This document shows, one piece after another, positions 35,506 through 44,775 of a stretch of 64,000 bases of DNA; positions within the stretch are counted from its first letter, which is position 1, and each line of letters starts with the position of its first letter. The notes under the pieces are model-generated. The model saw only the letters and a list, made by a program, of their open reading frames with translations, made no database searches and was not told where the DNA came from. Position numbers and translations under genes: made by a program. Origin of the DNA: Deltaproteobacteria bacterium (GTDB lineage: Bacteria; Desulfobacterota; Desulfobulbia; Desulfobulbales; SURF-16); the NCBI GenBank assembly GCA_016219175.1, contig JACRCD010000006.1, positions 1 to 64,000 on the forward strand, in the 5' to 3' direction.

Positions 35506-36272
35506 GTTGCACGCGTAGAGATTTATTGAAGAAAACGTTGATGGGAACCATTGCCGCCTCGCTGCCGCTGGGTGCGTTCAAATTCCTCAGCCCGGCCCAG
35601 GTGAAAGCCTCCATCGGTGATGCGAAGGTGCGGTGGAGCATGCTGGTGGATACCACCAAGTGCGTGGGCTGCGGGTTCTGCGTCAAGGCTTGCAAAACGG
35701 AGAACGAAATTCCGTATGACGCATCGGTCTCCCGGACCTGGGTTGAACGTTACGTCGTCACCAGGGATGGCAAAACCCATGCCGACTCACCCATGGCTGC
35801 CCGGGATGGCTTTACTGGACGTAAGATTAACGAGGAAGAAATCAATCCCGTTGATATCGCCAAGGCCTTTTTCGTGCCCAAGCTCTGTAATCAGTGCGAG
35901 AAGCCTGTCTGCGCCCAGGTCTGTCCGGTCGGCGCCACCTACCAGACCAAGGACGGAGTCGTATTGGTTGACCGGACCTGGTGCATCGGCTGCGGCTATT
36001 GCGTCATGGCCTGCCCCTATGGGGTCCGGTTTTTTCATCCGGTCCACAAGGTTGCCGAGAAATGCACCTTCTGCTATCACCGGATCAGCAAGGGGCTGAA
36101 GTCGGCCTGCGTGCAGGCCTGTCCCACCGGGGCCAGGCAGATGGGCAACCTGAAGGATCCCGATGATCCGGTAACCAGGATCATTTTAAATGAACGGGTG
36201 GCGGTTCTGAAAGATGAATTCGGTACAAAACCGCAGGTCTTTTATATCGGACTTGATAAGAGTGTGAGGTAG
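35502..36272 (+). CDS. TAT-exported four-cluster ferredoxin subunit (NrfC/DmsB-like)
   Basis: The 256-residue product starts with a twin-arginine signal (TRRDLLKKTLMGTIAASLPLG), placing it in the periplasm. Cysteine groups for four [4Fe-4S] clusters follow: CVGCGFCVKAC, CNQCEKPVCAQVC, CIGCGYCVMAC and a CTFC...CVQACPTG set. It is the electron-wire subunit between the NrfD quinone-reactive subunit and the cytochrome. It overlaps the cytochrome gene by four bases and lies one base before the NrfD gene. Confidence 0.9.
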   Translation: MSCTRRDLLKKTLMGTIAASLPLGAFKFLSPAQVKASIGDAKVRWSMLVDTTKCVGCGFCVKACKTENEIPYDASVSRTWVERYVVTRDGKTHADSPMAARDGFTGRKINEEEINPVDIAKAFFVPKLCNQCEKPVCAQVCPVGATYQTKDGVVLVDRTWCIGCGYCVMACPYGVRFFHPVHKVAEKCTFCYHRISKGLKSACVQACPTGARQMGNLKDPDDPVTRIILNERVAVLKDEFGTKPQVFYIGLDKSVR

Positions 36273-36273
36273 G

Positions 36274-37530
36274 ATGACAATGGAAGATTTGATTGTACAT
36301 GGAGCGGAATGGACGGTAAAACATCTTTTTGTTTACCCGAACGAGTTTATTTACTGGAGTATTCAGATCGTCATGTATCCCTATATGACCGGTCTGGTGG
36401 CGGGGGCCTTTGTTCTGTCCTCGCTGTATCACGTTTTTAATCAGAAGGACCTGAAGGACATGGCCAGATTTTCCCTGGTCTTTTCCCTGGCCTTGCTGCC
36501 GGTTGCCATGATGCCGCTGCTTTTTCACCTGCAGCAGCCCTTCCGGGGCATCAATGTCATGCTCACCCCGCATTTTACCTCGGCGATCGCGGCCTTCGGC
36601 ATTGTCTTTTCGACCTACGCCATGATTGTCGTCAGTGAGATATGGTTTGTCTACCGGGTCTATTTCGTTGAGCAGATCCAGGCCTTGCAAGGGGAGAAAG
36701 GTTTGGGCGGACGCATGAAGCTGTTTGTTTATCGGGTTCTCGCGCTTGGCGCCTATGACCTGAGCGAAGCAGCGGTGGCCAAGGATAAGAAGGCGGTGAA
36801 GATCCTGGCGGCCATCGGCATCCCGGTTGCCTGTTTTCTGCACGGCTATGCCGGTTTCATCTTCGGTTCGGTCAAGGCCAACGCCCTGTGGATGTCACCG
36901 CTGATGCCGGTTATCTTTATCATGTCCGCGGTGGTTTCCGGTATCGCCCTCTGCATGCTGACCTACATCGTCATCATGGAGGGGAAAAAGTTCCAGGCCG
37001 TCCTGGCCAGGGGCAGGGGGGATAAATCGGTACAGCTGATCAGGGGCGTGGAGATGGATGTCATCAAGAAGGCGTCCCGCTATCTGCTGGCCTTTCTGGT
37101 GGCCGCCATTTCGCTTGAACTGCTGGATTTGATCTTCAGGGGATATACCGCCATGAAATCCTGGGATATTCTGCGCCAGGTCATGTATGAAGAGGATTTC
37201 GTGAAAATCTTTGTTCTTCAGTATGGCTTGGGCAATGTGGCGCCCTTTATTCTGCTCATGCTGCCCAGGCTCAACATAACCCGGACCGCGCTGGCCCTGG
37301 CCCTGATCCTTTTCGGCGTGTTCATGATGCGCTGGAACGTCGTTATCGGCGGACAGGCGTTTTCGCTCTCCTTTTCAGGTTTCATGCATTACCACATCCC
37401 GATCCTGCCCCATAATCTGGAAACGTATCGGGAAGGACTCCTGGGAGCGCTCACGGTTGGGGTTACGCCGTTTGTCATTTTCTGGGTCATTAACAAGTTT
37501 GTCCCTTCTCTGAAATATAGAGAGGAGTGA
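36274..37530 (+). CDS. NrfD-family quinone-reactive membrane subunit
   Basis: The 418-residue product has about ten hydrophobic segments and belongs to the NrfD/PsrC/HybB superfamily, which exchanges electrons with menaquinol. Conserved-looking parts are FLHGYAGFIFGSVKANALWMS and PVIFIMSAVVSGIALCML. No molybdopterin or other catalytic subunit is encoded next to it, so the complex probably links the menaquinone pool to periplasmic cytochromes. The last base of its stop codon is the first base of a 152-bp repeat element. Confidence 0.9.
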   Translation: MTMEDLIVHGAEWTVKHLFVYPNEFIYWSIQIVMYPYMTGLVAGAFVLSSLYHVFNQKDLKDMARFSLVFSLALLPVAMMPLLFHLQQPFRGINVMLTPHFTSAIAAFGIVFSTYAMIVVSEIWFVYRVYFVEQIQALQGEKGLGGRMKLFVYRVLALGAYDLSEAAVAKDKKAVKILAAIGIPVACFLHGYAGFIFGSVKANALWMSPLMPVIFIMSAVVSGIALCMLTYIVIMEGKKFQAVLARGRGDKSVQLIRGVEMDVIKKASRYLLAFLVAAISLELLDLIFRGYTAMKSWDILRQVMYEEDFVKIFVLQYGLGNVAPFILLMLPRLNITRTALALALILFGVFMMRWNVVIGGQAFSLSFSGFMHYHIPILPHNLETYREGLLGALTVGVTPFVIFWVINKFVPSLKYREE

Positions 37531-37681
37531 TTCCAATTCTAAATCAAAAGTAGAACGCGAAGGCAAGCGAGCAGCGACGCGACAGTACAATTAGTACGGC
37601 AAGGAGCCGCGCAGCACAGCCGATTCAGTTCAATACCCCCTTGAGGGGTACAAAGTTATACAAATGATTTAGAATTGGAAT
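37530..37681. repeat. 152-bp MITE-like element with perfect 17-bp terminal inverted repeats (copy 2)
   Basis: The left end attccaattctaaatca and the right end tgatttagaattggaat are perfect inverted repeats. The interior is nearly identical to 8006-8157. It starts on the final A of the NrfD stop codon. It contains a ccccctt/aggggt internal hairpin and no ORF. Confidence 0.88.
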
Positions 37682-37758
37682 GAGAGGTCATTGCCGCTCT
37701 CCGGGGATGCCCTGACGCTCCGGGATGAAATGGGTTTCGCCAGCCGGGAATGCGCCGG

Positions 37759-38730
37759 TTACATGAGTCCTTTTTCCTTCCAGAACTTCAGGGCGCCCGG
37801 ATGGAGCGGCGTGACGACCCCCTTGATGCCGTCCGGCACGTTCATGGCCGAGGCGGCATTATTGACCCCGCTCATATGGGCGAGACCTTCCTCTGTGTAG
37901 ATTGCGGAGAGCAGTTTGTAGATGACGTCTTCGGGCACATCCTTGTTGGCCACCCAGAGGGCGGAATCCTGGTAGGAATTCACATCCCTGTCTATCCCCG
38001 GATAGGTGCCGGCCGGAATGACAACCCGTGAGAAAAAAGGATATTTTTTGAAAAACCCGCTTGCCTCCGCATCATTGTAAAGATCAACCAGATCGATGTT
38101 TTTGTTCTGGGCCGCCATGAGTACCGCCCCGCTCGGGAAACCGACAAAAACCCAGAAAGCGTCAAGTTGATTGCTGCCAAAGGCGAGGGCCGCGTCGTTG
38201 TAACCCATGGCATTTCTTTTTATTTTGTCCCACAGTTCCAGATGGCTGAGCAGCCGCTCGCAGTTGGCATAGGCGCCTGAGCCGGCATTGCCGACACCTA
38301 CTCTTGAGCCGGCAAGCTGGCTTATTTTTCGTATGCCGGAGTTTTTACGGACCACGAGCTGGGCAGGCGCGCCGTAGAGGTAGCTCACGGCCAGAACGTT
38401 TTCATATTGAGCGGAATCATCCTGCAGCTGGCCGTTCCTGCCCATGTAAAGTTCGCCGGAGTATACCACCCCCATGGCGAATTTGCCGGAATCAACCTTG
38501 CGCAGATTTTCCACGGACCCGGCAGAGGCCTTGGCCACCACCCGGAATTCCGTTATCTCCTTGACGGGTTCATAGATGGAAATACCGGCAGCCATGAACT
38601 GGAATGTGCCTCCCGCCGGTCCCCCGCCAAAGGTGTAAATCTCCCTGGCGGACGCGGTTGCCGCAAGCATTTGCAGCAGGAGCAGAAACGCGCATGCCGC
38701 ACCGAAAAATTTAAAAAAATAATTTTTCAT
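37759..38730 (-). CDS. TAXI-family TRAP transporter solute receptor
   Basis: The 323-residue product has a Sec signal peptide ending ATASA and the TAXI receptor pattern: YTFGGGPAGGTFQFMAAGIS, KASAGSVENLRKVDSGKFAM, GSRVGVGNAGSGAYANCERL. Such periplasmic receptors usually feed a fused DctQM membrane permease, often for glutamate, 2-oxoglutarate or C4-dicarboxylates. No permease gene is nearby. It follows sdhB by 35 bases on the same strand, so it may be co-transcribed with the succinate dehydrogenase genes. Confidence 0.88.
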   Translation of the reverse strand: MKNYFFKFFGAACAFLLLLQMLAATASAREIYTFGGGPAGGTFQFMAAGISIYEPVKEITEFRVVAKASAGSVENLRKVDSGKFAMGVVYSGELYMGRNGQLQDDSAQYENVLAVSYLYGAPAQLVVRKNSGIRKISQLAGSRVGVGNAGSGAYANCERLLSHLELWDKIKRNAMGYNDAALAFGSNQLDAFWVFVGFPSGAVLMAAQNKNIDLVDLYNDAEASGFFKKYPFFSRVVIPAGTYPGIDRDVNSYQDSALWVANKDVPEDVIYKLLSAIYTEEGLAHMSGVNNAASAMNVPDGIKGVVTPLHPGALKFWKEKGLM

Positions 38731-38765
38731 TCTATTTCTCCACTAAGAGGTGGCGATTTCAGGAA

Positions 38766-39527
38766 CTATTCTGAAAAGAGAGCCGCCTTGATAAATTCTC
38801 TGTTTAATCGGGCAATGTGGCGTATCGAAATCCGTTTGGGGCAGGATGCCTCGCACTCCCGCTCGTTGCCGCAGTTGCCAAAGCCCAGCTCGTCCATCCT
38901 CTTCACCATGTTGAGAGCCCGCTCCCTGCCCTCCGGATGCCCCTGGGGCAGGAGGGCCAGCTGGGAAACCTTGGCGCCGGCAAAAAGCATGGCCGAACCA
39001 TTGGGGCAGGATGCCACGCAGGCGCCGCAGCCGATGCAGGCGGCTGCATCCATGGCCTGTTCCGCCGTTTCCCGGGGGATGGCAATGGTGTTGGCCTCAG
39101 GCGTCCCGCCTGTATTGACGGACACATAACCCCCGGCCTGGATGAGCTGATCAAGGCTGCCGCGGTCGATGACCAGATCTCTTTCAATTGGAAAGGGTCT
39201 GGCCCGGAATGGTTCGATCACCAGATGATCGCCATCCTTGAAATGCCGCATGTGGAGCTGGCAGAGGGTTGTGCCGGGCTCAGGGCCATGGGGCCTGCCA
39301 TTGACCACGGCCCCGCACATGCCGCAGATGCCCTCGCGGCAGTCATGGTCAAACGCTACCGGCTCCTGGCCGTTTAAGGTCAGATTTTCGTTCAGCACAT
39401 CGAGCATCTCCAGAAAAGAGAGGCCGGTCGATATGCCGGACAGGCTGTAGTGCTGAAAACTCCCCTGGCTTTGGGGGTTTTCCTGCCGCCAGATCTGCAA
39501 TGTGATGTCAATTTTTTGCTTGGCCAT
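38766..39527 (-). CDS. sdhB: Succinate dehydrogenase/fumarate reductase iron-sulfur subunit
   Basis: The 253-residue product carries the N-terminal [2Fe-2S] motif [10 protein letters not shown] and a C-terminal ferredoxin part with [15 protein letters not shown] and a CEASCPKRI motif. It transfers electrons between the flavoprotein and the membrane cytochrome b. It starts two bases after the sdhA stop codon. Whether the complex works mainly as succinate dehydrogenase or fumarate reductase cannot be read from the sequence. Confidence 0.93.
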   Translation of the reverse strand: MAKQKIDITLQIWRQENPQSQGSFQHYSLSGISTGLSFLEMLDVLNENLTLNGQEPVAFDHDCREGICGMCGAVVNGRPHGPEPGTTLCQLHMRHFKDGDHLVIEPFRARPFPIERDLVIDRGSLDQLIQAGGYVSVNTGGTPEANTIAIPRETAEQAMDAAACIGCGACVASCPNGSAMLFAGAKVSQLALLPQGHPEGRERALNMVKRMDELGFGNCGNERECEASCPKRISIRHIARLNREFIKAALFSE

Positions 39528-39529
39528 GG

Positions 39530-41446
39530 CTATCGGTAACTCCGCTGACTGGGCGTTACATTGTCAAAGACAAGAGGTTCCCGGTGCCGGACCGGAGTTG
39601 TTGCTTCACCCCGGTACTCCCAGGCGGATACATGGCAAAAGTTGGCATCGTCACGCCTGGCCTCATTATCCTCGGTCTGGTTTTCTTCTCTCAGGTGGCA
39701 TCCGCAAGATTCTTCCCGGTCCAGGGCGTCACGCACCATGAGTTCGGCAAATTCGAGATAGTCGGCAAGCCGTCCGGCCCGTTCAAGGGACTGGTTGAGT
39801 TGCATTCCCGTGCCCGGCACCAGGACATTTTTCCAGAATTCCTCCCTGATCGCGGGAATCTCAGCAAGCGCCCGGCCCAGACCTGCTCCGTTGCGGAGCA
39901 AACCGCACTCGTCCCAGAGCAGCCGGCCGAGTTGTCTATGGATGTCGCCGGTGGTCCGTTTGCCTTTTACAGCCAGAAGCTTGGTGATGAAGGATTCCGC
40001 CTTCTTCGTCTCCGCGGTAAAGAGGGAGGCTGTTGTGTCTGGCAGCGGCAGGGGACAATCAGCCAGATAGCGGCCAATGGTATTGGGCAGGATAAAGTAA
40101 CCGTCGGCCAGCCCCTGCATGAGAGCGCTGGCCCCGAGACGGTTGGCGCCGTGATCGGAAAAATTCGCCTCGCCGAGCACGTAGAGACCGGGCAAGGTGC
40201 TCATCAGGTTGTAATCGACCCACAACCCCCCCATGCTATAGTGAACGGCCGGGTAGATCATCATCGGCTGGACGGCCGGGTCGTGCGCGGTTATCTTTTC
40301 ATACATCTGAAAGAGATTGCCGTATTTGCGTAATATGGCGGGAAGTCCGTCCCGTTTGACGGCATCGGCGAAGTCGAGGTAGACTGCAAGCCCTGCCTCG
40401 CCCACCCCCTTGTTTTGATCACACTGCTGCTTGGCGTTGCGCGAGGCCACGTCCCGCGGCACCAGGTTGCCAAAACCCGGATATTTGTTTTCCAGATAAT
40501 AGTCCCGTTCAGATTCGGGTATTTGCGCGGGAGGCCGGGTATCCCCGGCATTTTTTGGCACCCAGACCCGGCCGTCGTTGCGCAAACTTTCGCTCATCAG
40601 GGTCAGTTTGCACTGCTGCTCGTCATGCACCGGAATGCAGGTCGGATGGATCTGCACAAAACAGGGGTTGGCGAACAAGGCCCCTTTCCGGTGGGCCCGC
40701 CAGGCGGCCGTCACGTTTGACGACATGGCGTTGGTGGAGAGGTAATAGACATTGCCGTAGCCGCCGGTGGCAAGCACCACAACATGACCGGCGTGGGAAG
40801 TGATGGCGCCGGTGCGCATATCGCGGCAGACGATGCCCCTGGCCCTGTTGTCCTCGGTTACCAGGTCCAGCATTTCCTGGCGGGGATGGATGGTGACCCT
40901 GCCGAGCCGCGCCTGGCGCATGAGGGCGCCGTAAGCCCCGAGCAGAAGCTGCTGGCCGGTTTGTCCCCTGGCGTAAAAGGTGCGGGAAACCTGGGCGCCG
41001 CCGAATGAGCGGTTGGCCAGCCCGCCGCCGTATTCCCTGGCAAAAGGCACGCCCTGGGCCACGCAATGATCGATGATCCGGTTGCTGATCTGGGCCAGAC
41101 GGTAAACATTGGCCTCCCTGGCCCGGAAGTCCCCGCCCTTGATGGTGTCGTAAAAGAGGCGGAAAATACTGTCCCCGTCATTTGCGTAATTCTTGGCGGC
41201 ATTGATGCCGCCCTGGGCCGCTATGCTGTGGGCGCGGCGCGGGGTGTCGTGCATGGTGAAGACCTGCACGTCGTAGCCGAGTTCGGCCAGCGTCGCCGCG
41301 GCGGCGGAACCGGCCAGACCCGTGCCGACAACAATGACCCGGTATTTTCTCCTGTTGGCCGGGCTGATAATTCTGCCGGCAAAAATGTGTCTATCCCATT
41401 TTTCGGCAAGCGGCCCGTCCGGTATGCTGGCGTCAAGTTTCATCAT
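39530..41446 (-). CDS. sdhA: Succinate dehydrogenase/fumarate reductase flavoprotein subunit
   Basis: I chose the ATG at 41446, ten bases after the sdhC stop (638 residues); upstream in-frame ATGs at 41473 and 41503 lie within sdhC. The dinucleotide-binding [21 protein letters not shown] and the covalent-FAD histidine context [18 protein letters not shown] are present. So is the active-site region [20 protein letters not shown]. It belongs to the large flavoprotein type found in Bacteroidetes, epsilon- and deltaproteobacteria, paired with a single di-heme cytochrome b. Confidence 0.93.
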   Translation of the reverse strand: MMKLDASIPDGPLAEKWDRHIFAGRIISPANRRKYRVIVVGTGLAGSAAAATLAELGYDVQVFTMHDTPRRAHSIAAQGGINAAKNYANDGDSIFRLFYDTIKGGDFRAREANVYRLAQISNRIIDHCVAQGVPFAREYGGGLANRSFGGAQVSRTFYARGQTGQQLLLGAYGALMRQARLGRVTIHPRQEMLDLVTEDNRARGIVCRDMRTGAITSHAGHVVVLATGGYGNVYYLSTNAMSSNVTAAWRAHRKGALFANPCFVQIHPTCIPVHDEQQCKLTLMSESLRNDGRVWVPKNAGDTRPPAQIPESERDYYLENKYPGFGNLVPRDVASRNAKQQCDQNKGVGEAGLAVYLDFADAVKRDGLPAILRKYGNLFQMYEKITAHDPAVQPMMIYPAVHYSMGGLWVDYNLMSTLPGLYVLGEANFSDHGANRLGASALMQGLADGYFILPNTIGRYLADCPLPLPDTTASLFTAETKKAESFITKLLAVKGKRTTGDIHRQLGRLLWDECGLLRNGAGLGRALAEIPAIREEFWKNVLVPGTGMQLNQSLERAGRLADYLEFAELMVRDALDREESCGCHLREENQTEDNEARRDDANFCHVSAWEYRGEATTPVRHREPLVFDNVTPSQRSYR

Positions 41447-41456
41447 CTGTCCGGCT

Positions 41457-42104
41457 TCAGAGTAAAAATTCATCAATAAATAACGTGCAGAGGGGAATGA
41501 CAATAAAGAGCGCGGAGAGCAGAAGAGCCAGACCCAGGGTGCTGTTTTTCAAGGCGGCATCGTATTTGGGGTGGCTGAGGCCGAGGCTCTGGAAAAGGCT
41601 CCAGAAGCCGTGGCTGATGTGCAGGGCCAGCACCGCCATGGCGGAGATGTGGAAGAAAACGTAGAAGGGCTGCCGCAAAACCTTGCGCACCAGTTCGGCC
41701 GCGGGGATCGACCGGTCCGTGAAGTGAAAGTTCACCAGGTGGACAGCAATGAAAATCAGAATGACAACCCCCGAATAGGGCATGGTGCGCGATCCCGGGG
41801 TGCGCTGCGCCGATGATCTCTCGACCTGATAGCGCACGGGCCGGGCCTGGCTGTTTTCCAGAAAAAGGGACATGCCGAGCAGGATGTGCAGCACAAAGGC
41901 GGCAAGCAGAACACATTCAAAAAAAATAACAGCAAAGCTCAGGGAGTGGAGCTTTGCGGCATAGGAATTCAAGGCCTCGCTGCCGAGAAAGGCGACAGCG
42001 TTTCCTGCCCCGTGGGCAAACAGAAAAAGACTGAGCATGACGCCGCTTAACGCCATGAGAGCTTTCCGGCCTACCGATGTGAGAATTGCCTGTCTCAGTT
42101 TCAT
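41457..42104 (-). CDS. sdhC: Succinate dehydrogenase/fumarate reductase cytochrome b subunit
   Basis: I chose the ATG at 42104, giving 215 residues that start [21 protein letters not shown], the conserved start of the b558-type family (TIGR02046). Five membrane helices are visible. Histidines in [28 protein letters not shown] and LHISHGFW supply candidate axial ligands for two b hemes. The single subunit anchors SdhAB and reacts with menaquinone. It is first in the sdhCAB operon. Confidence 0.9.
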   Translation of the reverse strand: MKLRQAILTSVGRKALMALSGVMLSLFLFAHGAGNAVAFLGSEALNSYAAKLHSLSFAVIFFECVLLAAFVLHILLGMSLFLENSQARPVRYQVERSSAQRTPGSRTMPYSGVVILIFIAVHLVNFHFTDRSIPAAELVRKVLRQPFYVFFHISAMAVLALHISHGFWSLFQSLGLSHPKYDAALKNSTLGLALLLSALFIVIPLCTLFIDEFLL

Positions 42105-42248
42105 TATATGGGCATGGGTTTCAGGGTCGTGATTGATCCGCCTGCATGGTTCCGGATAACCGTTGCTCTTCAGCCTGCCGCCTATCCTCCTGAACAATTG
42201 CAAAATTCCTTATAGCATGATTCACGGGAAAAAAGCCAGTAGAATTAC

Positions 42249-43214
42249 CTATTCCGGGAAGGGCTGGAATTTTATTTTTTCAAGCAGGCGCAGGAGGCCG
42301 TTTTCTTCGAGTCTTGTCAGACCTGACTGTCGCGCGAATTGCACCGCCTGCTCATATTCGGCAGGGGAGAGGGGGCGGTCGATGGTGGGGAATTCCCCGG
42401 CCCGGTAAAGCGGCCGATACTGCTCCATGACGTTGACATAGGTCCGTGGGGACAGGGCGGCGAGAAAGATCATTATTTCCTTGGTCTCATCCAGGCAGCC
42501 GGGCATGACCAGGTGGCGGACCAGGAGCCCCTTCACGGCGAGGCCGCGGCCGTCCATGGTCAGATCCCCCACCTGACGATGCATTTCCCTGACGGCTGCT
42601 CCGGCCCTGTCGGGATAATCAGGGGCATTGGCCAGAAGTCCGGCTGACCCGCTGCTCCAGAATTTGAAATCCGGCATGTAAATATCGACAATACCTTCGA
42701 GCAGTCGCAGGGTGTCAACCGAATCGTAGCCGCTGCTGTTATAGACCAGGGGGATGGTGAGTCCTCTGCCGATGGCCGCGGGAAGCGCCGCGACAATCTG
42801 GGGGATGACATGGCTCGGGGTGACGAGATTGATGTTGTGGCAGCCCAGTTTCTGCAGGCTGACCATGATGGCTGCCAGTTGGCCGCTATCCGTTTCAATC
42901 CCTTCCCCGTCATGGCTGATGCTGTAATTCTGACAAAAAACGCAGCCGAGATTGCAGTTGCCAAAAAAAATCGTGCCTGAGCCGCTGACCCCAACCAGGC
43001 AGGATTCCTCGCCGAAATGGGCGTTGTAGCTGGCCACCACCGCTCTGCCGCCGGTCCGGCAGAACCCTGTTTCTCCGGCAAGCCTGTCCACCTTGCATTG
43101 CCGCGGACAAAGCACGCATTCCCGCAGGATTTCAGTAAGTGTGTCAATCCTCCGTTGCAGCTCCCCTGATTGATGGAGGGCGAGGTAGCCTGGTGTTTTT
43201 TTGTTTTTTGCCAT
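42249..43214 (-). CDS. PflA-like radical SAM protein
   Basis: The 321-residue product has the radical SAM motif CNLGCVFC at residues 87-94. An N-terminal group of four cysteines (C33, C36, C40, C52: CVLCPRQCK...FC) is typical of the family related to pyruvate formate-lyase activating enzymes and the AmmeMemoRadiSam proteins. GSGTIFFGNCNLGCVFCQNY is highly characteristic. The substrate is unknown. It is divergent from the KamA-family gene. Confidence 0.85.
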   Translation of the reverse strand: MAKNKKTPGYLALHQSGELQRRIDTLTEILRECVLCPRQCKVDRLAGETGFCRTGGRAVVASYNAHFGEESCLVGVSGSGTIFFGNCNLGCVFCQNYSISHDGEGIETDSGQLAAIMVSLQKLGCHNINLVTPSHVIPQIVAALPAAIGRGLTIPLVYNSSGYDSVDTLRLLEGIVDIYMPDFKFWSSGSAGLLANAPDYPDRAGAAVREMHRQVGDLTMDGRGLAVKGLLVRHLVMPGCLDETKEIMIFLAALSPRTYVNVMEQYRPLYRAGEFPTIDRPLSPAEYEQAVQFARQSGLTRLEENGLLRLLEKIKFQPFPE

Positions 43215-43246
43215 TTCGCTGCCGGGATAAAAGTGATACTGTGGGC

Positions 43247-43286
43247 GCGTTCGAGCGCTTAAGCGTTTAAGCGTTTAAACGTTACA
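43247..43286. repeat. 8-bp tandem array (5 units)
   Basis: In steps of eight: gcgttcga, gcgcttaa, gcgtttaa, gcgtttaa, acgttaca. It fills the short divergent spacer between the two radical-SAM genes and ends 25 bases before the KamA-family start codon. Confidence 0.75.
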
Positions 43287-43311
43287 ATACAGGGAGCAGG
43301 GGAATCTGTCC

Positions 43312-44352
43312 ATGCAGGGTTGGCAAAATATTCTTAAAAACAGCATCACCAGGGCTGAGGATCTTCCCGTGGCTTTCGGGCCTATTGATGAAGGAGTCGC
43401 CCTGGCCTCTCAAGTCTACCCCATGCGGATTAATCCCTATTATCTCAGCCTGATCCGCCAAAAAGGTGATCCGCTGTGGAAACAGGCCGTGCCCTGCCTT
43501 GAGGAGCTGCGGGACGATGTCTGTTTCGAGGACCCCTTGAACGAGGAAAATCTCAGTCCGGTTCCCAATCTCATTCACAAGTACCCGGACCGGGTTCTTT
43601 TTCTGGTCTGTTCGCAATGCGCCATGTACTGCCGTTTCTGCACCCGCAAACGCAAGGTGGGCACAAGCCGCATGGTCATAACCCGGGAAAGTCTCGCCGC
43701 GGGCATTGCCTATATCGAAAATCATCCCGAGATCCGGGATGTCTTGATCTCCGGCGGGGATCCGCTGTTGCTGTCCGACGAACAGCTTGATGAAATTTTA
43801 ACGGCTGTCAGAAGAATTCCCACGGTGGAAATCATCCGTATCGGCACGAGAGTGCCCTGTACCCTGCCCATGCGGGTGACGGTAAGGCTGGCCGGAATGC
43901 TCAAAAAATTTCATCCGCTTTATATCAACACCCATTTCAACCATCCGGCCGAAATCACCCCGGAGGCGGCCAAGGCCTGCGGCCGGCTTGCCGGCGCGGG
44001 CATCCCGCTCAGCTGCCAGACCGTTCTTCTGCGCGGGGTCAACGATGATCCCCTGACCATGAGGGAGCTCATGCAGAAGCTGCTGCGCATCAGGGTGAGG
44101 CCTTATTATCTCTTCCAGGCGGACATGACCCGCGGCACCAATCATTTCCGCACCCCGGTCGCCCTGGGCAAGGAGATCATGAGGTCGCTGATCGGCCACA
44201 CCTCGGGGCTTGCCGTTCCCACCTATGCCCTGGATGCGCCGGGCGGCGGCGGCAAGATTCCCCTTCTTCCCGATTATGTGCGGGAAGAAGGGGAGCAGCT
44301 CGTTTTTGCCAATTACCGGGGCATGACCTGTTTTTACGACAACAGCTGCTGA
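43312..44352 (+). CDS. KamA-family radical SAM aminomutase
   Basis: The 346-residue product has the radical SAM motif CAMYCRFC near residues 102-109. Lysine 2,3-aminomutase features follow: RMVITRESLAAGIAYIENHP, DVLISGGDPLLLSDEQLDEI, TRVPCTLPMRV and YALDAPGGGGKIPLLPDYV near the C-terminus. Length is closer to EpmB, which makes beta-lysine for elongation factor P, than to catabolic KamA (about 415). The CRFCTRK context and PGGGGK segment are KamA-like. No epmA or efp gene is adjacent, so the substrate is open. Confidence 0.85.
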   Translation: MQGWQNILKNSITRAEDLPVAFGPIDEGVALASQVYPMRINPYYLSLIRQKGDPLWKQAVPCLEELRDDVCFEDPLNEENLSPVPNLIHKYPDRVLFLVCSQCAMYCRFCTRKRKVGTSRMVITRESLAAGIAYIENHPEIRDVLISGGDPLLLSDEQLDEILTAVRRIPTVEIIRIGTRVPCTLPMRVTVRLAGMLKKFHPLYINTHFNHPAEITPEAAKACGRLAGAGIPLSCQTVLLRGVNDDPLTMRELMQKLLRIRVRPYYLFQADMTRGTNHFRTPVALGKEIMRSLIGHTSGLAVPTYALDAPGGGGKIPLLPDYVREEGEQLVFANYRGMTCFYDNSC

Positions 44353-44775
44353 TTTCATCTCATTTTATTGCAATTATTCTTTTGACATTCTGGCGAAACG
44401 GGGTATTTTGGGAGAGTTTTTTTGACGGATTGGCCTAGTGCACTGGAACGGCCGTAGGGTGTGCAAATGTTTTCATCGTTTGCCCACCCGGATTGGTGGG
44501 CAATAAAGCCTGCCCAACTTACGGAAAACAGACGTTGCAGTGGACCAGGCAGCATCCCTGATCATGCTTCTTTAAACAGCGCAGATAAGGTTTTTCAATG
44601 GACGACCCTGGCCCTGGTAGTCAAAATATTCCGGCAGTAAGATCGATGGCAGACAGACTGCCGTTGTGGACTGCGAAAGGCGTCTGTGTCGCAAGGATGA
44701 TTATCTAGGCGGCCCGCACCGCCTTCCTCCCCCTTCGGTCTGTTGTGCTTTTACTGTCCAGACTGGAGGTGAACA
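44353..44775. other. Spacer upstream of mgtE
   Basis: About 420 bases without a supported gene. A perfect 8-bp stem (tgcccacc/ggtgggca, 44481-44502) is present. I looked for the magnesium M-box riboswitch expected upstream of some mgtE genes and did not recognise its conserved core. Confidence 0.5.

Noticed and set aside
44353-44775. Possible M-box magnesium riboswitch upstream of mgtE
   Set aside because: The conserved M-box core was not found in this spacer; only a simple hairpin is present.
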